The position numbers were made by a program, and so were the translations under genes. Positions 55,967 to 64,000 of a DNA stretch of 64,000 bases are shown in pieces (position 1 is the first letter of the stretch; each line of letters begins with the position of its first letter). Below the pieces are notes generated by a model, which made no database searches, had not been told where the DNA came from, and saw nothing but the letters and a program-made list of their open reading frames with translations. This DNA is from Mesorhabditis belari (taxonomy: Eukaryota; Nematoda; Chromadorea; Rhabditida; Rhabditidae): the NCBI GenBank assembly GCA_958450365.1, contig CAUEEP010000926.1, positions 434,001 to 498,000 on the forward strand, read 5' to 3'.

Positions 55967-56968
55967 AGTTGTGCAAAAGACCCCGTTGAGCAAATAAAAT
56001 CGCGGAAATTAGCCTACCCCAAAAATCACAAATATGCTAATTTCTTTGAATACGGTAACCATTGCCTTTTAGAAAGTACGAAAGTGCATTAATCATTTCA
56101 AATCAGATGAACTTGATTTTTTTACTTAACTTAATCCCTAGTTAAAGCTAGATCTCAATAAATCCTCATAAAAACTTTAAAAAAAATAACCATTCAATGG
56201 AATGTGCACAAAACTTTCATATTTGTTCACCTTGTTCGACTTTAACCAGGTGTTTCGGCGTATGTGTGAAAAATTATTGGATCGGTTTTTCATAACAATT
56301 CTCATCTAACGGATAAAATTTGTATTTATTCAATAATCATATCTGAAAAAAGCTTTCGAGTGACTTGCTGAACGAACAAGTGACTTGCTGAACGAACAAG
56401 TGACTTTCAAGTGACTTGAATTGGCTGGATAAGAGCACGGTAACCCCTGCACCGGGCTACGTTAGCTTTTTCAGACGTATCTTTTAGAAAGCCTTGCTCT
56501 ATTCATATGGGTATGATAACCTTTTCCTAGCCTTTTCCATCTTTTAGAAAACCTTTTTCATATGGTGCTATAGCGTTTTCCAAACGCATCATTAAGAAAA
56601 CACTTCATTTGAGAGAAGCACGAGATTTCATTCAAACTACCGGAAGCGATTCGTTCGGAACTTCCGCTTTCCCCAGACACACAATGTGTTTACCTCAATT
56701 GTATGTTAATTTATTCACCGAAAACACGCCTTTTGTTTCCCCATATCCTTCGGAACCCTTACTTGATTAAAAAAAACCGCTCCAAAATCTCCCCTTCTCT
56801 CATTCTTTTCTTCCAAAATGGCGATGTTCGGTTCTCTTCTTTTTCCTTTTCTCTTCGTAACCCAATTCTAACCGCCCATTCTTCCATCATTAGGACAGAT
56901 TTTTAAATAGCAACGAAAGCTGATCAACTGACAGCTTTTTCTTGAAATTGTTTAGATTTCAAGGTTTA
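55967..56968. other. Non-coding stretch, nothing recognised
   Basis: Contains short duplicated CTTGCTGAACGAACAAGTGA units at 56365-56400. No gene seen. Confidence 0.4.
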
Positions 56969-56970
56969 AA

Positions 56971-57030
56971 GTGGTGTACTTTGTACTCAAAAATGCAAAA
57001 ACACGCCCTTTCTGGTGCACTAGATTCTTA
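56971..57030. mobile_element. MITE family C, single end
   Basis: GGTGTACTTTGTACTCAAAA and ACGCCCTTTCTGGTGCACTA form one complete end. The opposite end is not recognised. An inverted pair at 57085-57220 (ATATCTCGGCCAATTTCACT / GTGAAATTGGTCAAGATATG) follows directly. Confidence 0.55.
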
Positions 57031-57564
57031 TCGTTCTGGAGGGATCTGGGAATTTTCGGTGTAAACGCCAATAGGCGTGCAACGCAAAAATGGCATATCT
57101 CGGCCAATTTCACTCCAATCTTTTTGATTTTGATATCAATTGACGCAGAATTTCATTTTCTATCGATTCAAATCAAAGACAAAAAGATTCGAGTGAAATT
57201 GGTCAAGATATGGCGTTTTGGGTAATTGAATGCGATGAACTTGAATATGAAGTTAGTTTTGACCAGTACAATATTAGCAGAACCTTTGGACTCTTGTAGC
57301 TTGCCATATTTTTCGGTTCAATCTCGAAAAACAACTTCAGAAAATTTGCAAAGCAAATGCACGTTTCCCGTCATTTTTTTTCTTATCAAGTTGCCTCTTA
57401 ATATTTCTTTAGAAATTCTTAGAGAATTGGGAAGAAAAGGGAAAGTGAGAAACGAAATGCAATAAACCAACTCCCATGTGGGTGTCGCCTCTTTTTTAAG
57501 AGGAACAGACCCCATTTGAAAACGTTTTTTTCAGCCGGACACTGCTTTTTATGCACTCCTAATT

Positions 57565-57595
57565 AGTGTAACTCTTCGTAACGAAGAGTTACACT
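57565..57595. repeat. 31-nt near-perfect palindrome
   Basis: AGTGTAACTCTTCGT, one A, then ACGAAGAGTTACACT: a 15-bp perfect stem around a single unpaired base. It is isolated from any gene or larger repeat that I can see. Confidence 0.9.
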
Positions 57596-60500
57596 GCACA
57601 GCTTTTTGTATATTGTAAATTTGATTATCTTGTAATGGTTTCACGGTTTCTCAAGATCATTGTTGTTGCCTTGAGATCTCTTAAAGATCTCTTGAATCTT
57701 TGATACCTTTGTCAATTAGTGTCTCTCTAATTTCATGATCTCTTTCTCATTTTCAACTACACAGCTACCTATTGATTTTCCAGTTTTCAACATGAATTCA
57801 AAATGATTTATCTTGCTGACTGGTAGACTGAACACTAATAGATTACTAAAGATAGCTTGTTGAAGGAAAACTAGTTTACAAGGTAATTGAACTGATTTCC
57901 CGACTATAATCGAATTACAGAGCTTTTTAAATGCAAATTTTGAGGCGATATAACTAGAAAGTAATATTGCTAGCCATTACGGATTATGGTAGCTATCGAG
58001 AAGGACTACAGTGGCCAAACTTTCAAATCTAATTCGCTGATTTGCTACCTTATGGACCTGTGCTTAAAAGCCAAATTTTCTGGCTCTAAAATGGTTCTCT
58101 TTTCAAATATCAATTGGTAACTCTTGTAAATCTCAACTTTTCTCTTTTTCTCAAGATTTTCTGTGTTCTCAATTGTTCATTCTGAAGTAAGGGAATGAAC
58201 ATTCTGTCAAGTTAAGGAAACTCAGGCTTATTCCGAAAAATCCTTAAAAATTCTTTTTGAAAGAAAAGAGCGGGAAATGGAGAGCTTTTCTCTATGTGTT
58301 TCCGTGAAAGGGAGCCTTCTTTCATTTTTTTTCTTCTTGAAGTCGGAGTTGTTTAGTGATGAGGTAAAGATTCTAAGAATTCTGTTTTTTTTGTGGGATT
58401 TTTCAGACTTTAAACTCCACAGACACTGTTAGAAGCTGGAACATGGAGTGTTCTTTCAGTTCTCTTGTAGTACTGATAGTGAGTACTGTCACACTGTACA
58501 ACAGTACATAACTTCTTAAATAGTCATACTTTTTCCACTTATCTTTTTGTATACAGTACGTCAAGTGGAAACCTTCTTATCCAATAGCCAGCCATATTTT
58601 TCGTATACTGAATCACTGTGGTTCAATGTATCAACAGATTCAGATCATTATAGTCAGGCTTCTAAAGGCAATTTTTTTTCCAGGCTATGCTAGTCAAAGC
58701 CAGCTCGTGACCTGGCTTTATTTAAGGTTGACCTAGGCCTGCAGGCTTCTCCCCATCTTCTAACCCAGCTTCTAACCTGGCCTGATTTGTCTTACAGGTT
58801 TCACGATCCGGTTTTCTGCAACTGTGTTTGCTTTACTGGCTTATTATAGCTACAGTTCTGTGTCACCAAGAAGCTATTCAGTTTAAGCTAAACTGGATAA
58901 GCTACCGTAGTCTGACCTGGTTTTTTTGCTATATAAGCTGCTTTTTTTGGTCCCTCTTCTTTTTCAGATTTTTGTGAGAAAGTTTTCTCTAGATTTTTTC
59001 TATAAATCTGCTTGTTTTGTCAGTTAGATCGTGTGATAAAATTGTATTGGTTCAAAAGTTTGGTTCTGTTCTGAAAGCTTAGAAATTACACTTCAAGCGA
59101 CAAGTTTAGCTAAAGTAATCCAAGTAAAGTTTTCGATTTCGAAATTGTCCAATTTCTAACAAATCTTTCTCCACTTTTATTCTAAAGCATACCTTAATTT
59201 TCCCACTCCAATCAATTATTTCAAATCCATTCCAACTTTCTCTCTTTTTGTTATGCTGCGATTGTTGATGAAAAGGGTTTAAGTGAGAAAAACGAGCAGA
59301 AAAAGAAAAAGATCTTTCATCAAGAGCTTGTCAAAGTCAGCATGCTCCTCTTTTTCTTTTCACTCATCACATATTGGACCTTCCGCATGTGCTGTGGTCC
59401 CCTTTATCCTATGCCAATGAAAAGCTAGCTTCTTTTTTTTTCCTTCACTGAATAAACATCCCACTGGTCAGAAAGGTCAGCTCGGGTGGCCTCATTTTGT
59501 TGTTTTGCTAATTAAAAAATGTACCCAAGGGTCTAGGTACTTTTTTACCCTTAGACTGCTTTAAAATATCTTATTTTTCAAGCCTTATTCTACTTCAGCA
59601 AATTTTTGCATTTTAACACAGTCGATTTGATTTAACGATTCGTTCTGGACCAAAAGTTTCGAAAAGCTAGCTTCTTCTTCTTCTTTAACGATTCTAAAAG
59701 GCATAATTTCTAGCTGCCCAACGATTTCGATTGGCTGGGCAGCTACACAGAAATCTAGAGCTTGTTTTAGAATTTTAAAATTGTTATATTTGTCGATTTT
59801 TCGATTGTATTTGCTAATTTTATTGCCTTCAAGATAAGCTGGTTTACAAAGTTTTAAGGCTCTATTTGATACGTAACTTAAGGAACGCTTTTAAAGTTGA
59901 AATGTTTTTACAAAATTACCAATTCACTATACTTCAATTCCTAGATATGTCACAGATGTTGAACAATATTTTAGCTTTTATATGCATAGGATATTCAGTG
60001 ATTCATTTTTGGGGTTTTTTTTCTGGGGAAGAGGCGACTTCTATCGTCCCAATCACACTTCTAGGTTTCAGGTTATGAGCTACTCTTGTCCTACGTACTC
60101 TATTATTAAATATTTACAGAAAAACAACTTCTGCGTACGTGTATGGGTATTGCAGCAAGATTGGTGAGAACCGGGGGTTCAAGCCCTCTTTTGCCCCTTT
60201 CCAAGTCCTCCCCTCCTCCTGAAAGCCACCACACCACATGGGGTGTCAACTTTCACGCCTTTTCCCATTTTTCTTTTCATTTTCCTTTTCATTTGCAAAA
60301 TTTGGACATCTTTTAAATTTTTGAAAATGTTGGCTCCATTTTCCAACGAAAACATCCGTGCGCCTCAAGAATGTTTTCAAGCAAACAAAGAGCCTAAAAA
60401 GGTTCATTTGCACTTGATCCTGGTAACATAATATAAAATAAAAAATAAAACTGATTTTTAATGCTTTCAATGATTCAACTTCGTTGATAAATTTCTCAAA

Positions 60501-61032
60501 AACTTATTTTTTCAAATTTTTTTGTGACTGTTTCCAGGAAATGTGACTGTGGAAGTCCGCAAATTTCCTTCCAATTATTACAAAAAAGTGCCCAGCTATT
60601 TTCAATTCAAATCAGATATCAGATAAATTTCGTAAGTTTTACAGTAGTAATTAAAAGATTTGTTTAGTAGCTTTTTAAGATAAGTTTTTTAATTACCCCA
60701 GGGACAAATACCCAAATGTTTTTCTCGTAAAAATTAAAAATGTACAATTTTTTTTTCTTTTTCTAATATCAGCTGATTCTAATTTAGAATGGTTGAAAGT
60801 TTGCTGAGAAAATGTAAAAATAAATCAGAAATTTGATGAATTTCTCGGAATTACTTAGGAAACCCTTAGATCTTAATCCAAGGGTTTCCTACAAATTTCC
60901 AAAGAAACCATTTTTCTATCGTTTCCCATCAATTTTTTTTATGATTTTTAAAAAGATTTTTGTCATTCGTGGGCAAATTGCAAGGTTTCTCGTTCAGAGT
61001 TTGCTTTCTTTTCAACTACAATCTTGATTACA
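57596..61032. other. Intergenic, no gene seen
   Basis: 3.4 kb of AT-rich DNA without recognisable exons. A GGGGGTTCAAGCCC B-box-like piece occurs at about 60173, without a D-arm, and CCTGGCCTGATTTG-type duplications near 58680-58800. Confidence 0.45.
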
Positions 61033-61092
61033 TAATGGTAATGTAATGTAATGGTAATGTAATGTAATGGTAATGTAATGTAATGGTAACGT
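61033..61092. repeat. Tandem ATGGTAATGTAATGTA repeat
   Basis: Three to four 16-bp units in the spacer. Confidence 0.85.
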
Positions 61093-62390
61093 TTTTATCA
61101 CTAAAGCTCTAGCATCCAAATCTAATCAAATTGTTTTAACATCTTCTAAAAGCCTGATATTTTCAATATCAAAAGTTAACAAAAAGGTTTTTTCTGGAAA
61201 CCTTTCGACTTTTAAAGCGTGGTAAAATGCTTGGATTCCAGTCAAGAGTCGAAAATTCCTAGCTAGATTTTGGCTATCACTCTCAGACTCCTCCCATCTT
61301 CCCAGAAGCTTATTCTTTTGCAATATATTATATATATTCAAGAATTGTTTGATTCACTCCATTCATTCTTTTGCAAGCTCTTTGGTTTTCGAAAGCTTTT
61401 TCATTTACTTCAATTTTACCGTAGTTATACTGAAAGTCATAAATAAACGTACGTAATAAAGAACTGCTAATAAAAAGACTATCTGATGCCTGCGTTTTCT
61501 AAAAGACATTTATTTTAGAAAAGTACTGTAATCAAACTGTTTTTATGACTGAAAATTCATCGGATATTAAAATTAAGCTAACTGAATAAAAAACTTGCAA
61601 TTTGCTTACGATAGTTTACTTTGATAAGTGGCTCTTAGCAAGTGCTTTACTCAAAAGGATCAGTCATTTTTGTTTTGAGAAAAAAATCAGATATTTTCTC
61701 AAATTTTTGATCTCTTCTGCTACGAAAGGAGGGGTGTCCAAATGAGAATCTGCTTTCCTAAAAGAAAAAATGAAAGCGTCAAGACGGGGGTGAGTATTAT
61801 CCATTTCCTTCCACTTCTCACTAGAGTCCCTTCTCCAAAAAAAGTGAAGAGATGTTAAATTGATGCTTGATGTAAAAAGAGGAAAGCAGAGTCATCAGAA
61901 AGGCAAAGGAAACAAAAAAGGAATAAGCAACCCAGAGATTCTTTCCTTTCTGGGTGCATCATTCAGCGCTACATATCTTCTCTGAAAGCTCTCCCTTTTT
62001 CGATCTTCGGGTACCCATGTGACTCCATTCATTCCTTGAAAGTCTATGATAGCTTTACTTATTCTTATTTGAGTACTTTTTCTTTCGTTTCTTTAGAGGA
62101 AGTGGTTTGGTTTTTAAACTTTTGATATTTTTTCTTGCTTTTTCAAAAGCTTTCCGCATTTTCTAGTGAACTTTAAGCTTTGAAATCATTATTATTTATC
62201 AGTATCGTCTTTGATTGTGACATATTTTGAATCTCATCGTACTTCTTGGATCTAGAGTGATCTTGATTAAGACTACTTTCTAAAAGCCATCTATATAGAA
62301 ATAGAAAGTAGAAAATAGAAAGCTACTGTAATCAAACCGCAAGTTTACATTCAAAAAATGGTAATAAAGTAAAGAAATTAATGGTAAAAG
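61093..62390. other. Intergenic, no gene seen
   Basis: AT-rich; no coding exon or repeat pair recognised. Confidence 0.4.
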
Positions 62391-62393
62391 ACT

Positions 62394-62467
62394 TTTCTCA
62401 GGGGGAATTGAACCCTCGACTTTCTGCCTACCTGATGATGGATGCTCTACCACTGAGCTATCAGCAT
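62394..62467 (-). tRNA. tRNA-like sequence
   Basis: On the minus strand TAGCTCAGTGGTAGAGC is a full D-arm with A-box and GAGGGTTCAATTCCCCC a T-arm with B-box. The acceptor strands (ATGCTGA and TGAGAAA) do not pair, and no clear anticodon stem forms, so a pseudogene is most likely. Confidence 0.45.
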
Positions 62468-62651
62468 CTTGTTTACTCAAGAAGAAATAGGAAACACAAG
62501 GAAGAAAGAGAGGGAAATACTCTAATTTTGTTATCATTGACTGAACCTTGTGATCCACTGAATGATATCAAAAATTGGGATGATTCGAATGTAAACTGGT
62601 CGCTTCATTACAGTAGTTTAGTTAGCTCCCTCTGAAGTGAGGGAGATCAAT

Positions 62652-62723
62652 TACGTTGTGGTGTAACAGTTAGCACCGTTCCCTGGTAAGCGAAAGCTCG
62701 CGGGTTCGAATCCCGGCAGCGCA
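62652..62723 (+). tRNA. tRNA-like sequence, best preserved of the window
   Basis: TACGTTG at the 5' end pairs with CAGCGCA at the 3' end over six of seven positions. TGGTGTAACAGTTAGCAC is a D-arm with A-box and CGGGTTCGAATCCCG a perfect T-arm with B-box. A loop reading CTGGTAA would give anticodon GGU (Thr), but two positions of that stem do not pair. It could be a tRNA gene with atypical anticodon arm or a recent pseudogene. It lies about 150 bp upstream of the chemoreceptor start. Confidence 0.5.
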
Positions 62724-62879
62724 AAAGTTTTCTGATCTGCCCTAGTTCCAACTGTTTGAGTGCATTTTAGAAAGTGCATTGGCCAAGAGGATCCCGTTTT
62801 ACTTCTATCTAAACCATTCTTTTCTGTTATTCAACATTGATACAAATGTAGATAATTTTTATCACAAATCCAATCACAG

Positions 62880-64000
62880 ATGTCAATTCTCCCACTCGCG
62901 ATCGTCAATGCCATCTATCGGTCGTTCATTTGCTTCGAGTTGGTCATTCACTTTTTTGGATTTGCCGCCACTCTCTTCTTTTTCGTCATTTTTTTCCGCT
63001 CACCGGTAAATTCAGAGCACAGATTGAAAAGCTCGCAAAATGAAGCTACAATTCTATAGTCATTGCTATTAGTCAAACATTTCACTGCTATAAAGCAAAC
63101 TTTGAAAATTCCGAATTTCAGGTATTTCACACAAATCTCCGATGGGTTTTGTACAGTTTTTGTGCGAGTTTTGCGTTGACCTCATTGATGCGAACGATTT
63201 TGTGCATTTTTCATATGTTTTTCTTGGAAGGTAGCCGATTTTCTACTATATATGAAAGAAATTTTGAATTTTCAGCTCTCCAAGCCTCGAGTAATACATT
63301 TTTGAGCAAGATTAGTGATTTCTTTTTACGGGCCAGAGATACGTGTTTGTATGCAGGTTGGTGAAGAGGAAAAGATCATTTTGAAAGTTTTAAATAGGAC
63401 GGTTTACTGTACATAATCACTAGCTTAGTGTAAATGGTTCGTGTAAGCATACTAATGTCTACTAGAGTCTCAAATGGATTACCGTAGCTCTGGATTACGG
63501 TAGTCTTTGGCTTACAGTAGCTCCCGAGGTTCAAAGGTCAATTATGTACACCTGATCGAACTCTACTCTTTCAAAAGCTAAACAAAATTTTTAGGTGCTC
63601 TTCATATGCTTCTGCTAGCCGGTGAACGCCTTCTCGCCACCGCAAAATCGAAAACTTATGAAAACGAGAGGCACCATCTCCCTTTTCTCATAGTCATTAT
63701 CATTATGGTGAGAAAAACAAAATTTCCCAAAAAGCAAAACTTTTCAGTGGAGTGCCTCAATCATTATGATGTTTTTCTTGAAAAACGGTAAGCGAAAACA
63801 AAACGATTATAGGATTTCAATCTTTAGGGAAACTTACGCAATACCTTTTTGCTGCTTTGTACGCGGTTTCCGATTTGGCGTCAATTGTTTTGATGATCAT
63901 TGTTTATCGTCTAAACTACAGTAATATCGTTTTGAATCAAGGAACTCTTGATATCAGTCACGGTTATCAGGTAGGAGAAAAAAAAGGTGGGAAATAAAAT
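62880..64000 (+). CDS. Serpentine chemoreceptor, Sre-like, N-terminal part
   Basis: Six exons seen: 62880-63005, 63122-63230, 63276-63356, 63595-63707, 63748-63787 and 63828-63970. The last donor (CAG/GTAGGAG) is intact and the gene continues past the window. The 204 residues visible contain hydrophobic spans at about 15-40 (VIHFFGFAATLFFFVIFF), 49-75 (VLYSFCASFALTSLM), 107-120, 130-158 (LIVIIIMWSASIIMMFF) and 166-185 (LFAALYAVSDLASIVLMIIV). The motif ALHMLLLAGERLLAT followed by YENERH resembles the ER-x-x-AT ... YE signature of the Sre family of nematode G-protein-coupled chemoreceptors, and HGYQ near the last exon end fits the conserved loop before TM6. No separate signal peptide is expected. 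Assignment to Sre over Sra or Srab is by motif only. Confidence 0.75.

Noticed and set aside
60130..60200. tRNA-like B-box
   Set aside because: Only a T-arm-like GGGGGTTCAAGCCC; no D-arm or acceptor stem.

Overview
This window reads as nematode nuclear DNA, most likely a rhabditid. It is AT-rich. Introns range from 42 nt to several kb and end in TTTTCAG/TTTTTAG acceptors. Splice acceptors sit just upstream of several start codons, as expected for spliced-leader trans-splicing. The gene content is nematode-like: a ShKT plus haem-peroxidase protein (MLT-7 type), a kinesin-14 of the KLP-15/16 type and a serpentine chemoreceptor. Every gene model here was built by hand from splice sites and reading phase; each closes in frame from start to stop, except the last, which runs off the window.

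Layout. (1) 2337-5220, minus: a six-exon secreted His/Glu/Lys-rich protein of 235 aa, whose exons carry a repeated module with furin-like R-x-R-R sites. (2) 5221-23819: no convincing gene, only satellites, decayed mariner copies, MITEs and a fragment of 18S rDNA inside a hairpin element. (3) 23820-36835, plus: a 24-exon, 983-aa MLT-7-like peroxidase; its introns hold MITEs, tRNA-like sequences and foldbacks. (4) 39703-48833, minus: an 18-exon, 579-aa kinesin-14 (KLP-15/16 type), also full of MITEs. (5) 52854-55617, minus: a tight two-gene cluster, an 89-aa acidic protein followed 24 nt later by an unrecognised 374-aa protein. (6) 55618-62650: non-coding and repeats. (7) 62880 onward, plus: the N-terminal part of an Sre-like chemoreceptor, cut by the window end.

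The most unusual theme is small non-autonomous elements that carry pieces of structured RNA genes. A 0.63-kb composite element, with a MITE arm on each side of a tRNA-Arg-like sequence, is present twice. The 3' end of 18S rRNA sits inside a perfect 21-bp inverted repeat. A tRNA-like sequence lies inside another inverted-repeat element in a peroxidase intron. A tRNA-derived SINE-like family appears to supply the splice acceptor of a kinesin exon. Other points of interest are the putative RXRR propeptide, a 72-bp partial kinesin exon duplication differing only at synonymous sites, a 42-nt stop-free intron in the peroxidase domain, and a run of frame-neutral linker exons in the peroxidase. The products are not obviously one pathway: the peroxidase is expected to act in cuticle, the kinesin in spindles, and the receptor in chemosensation.
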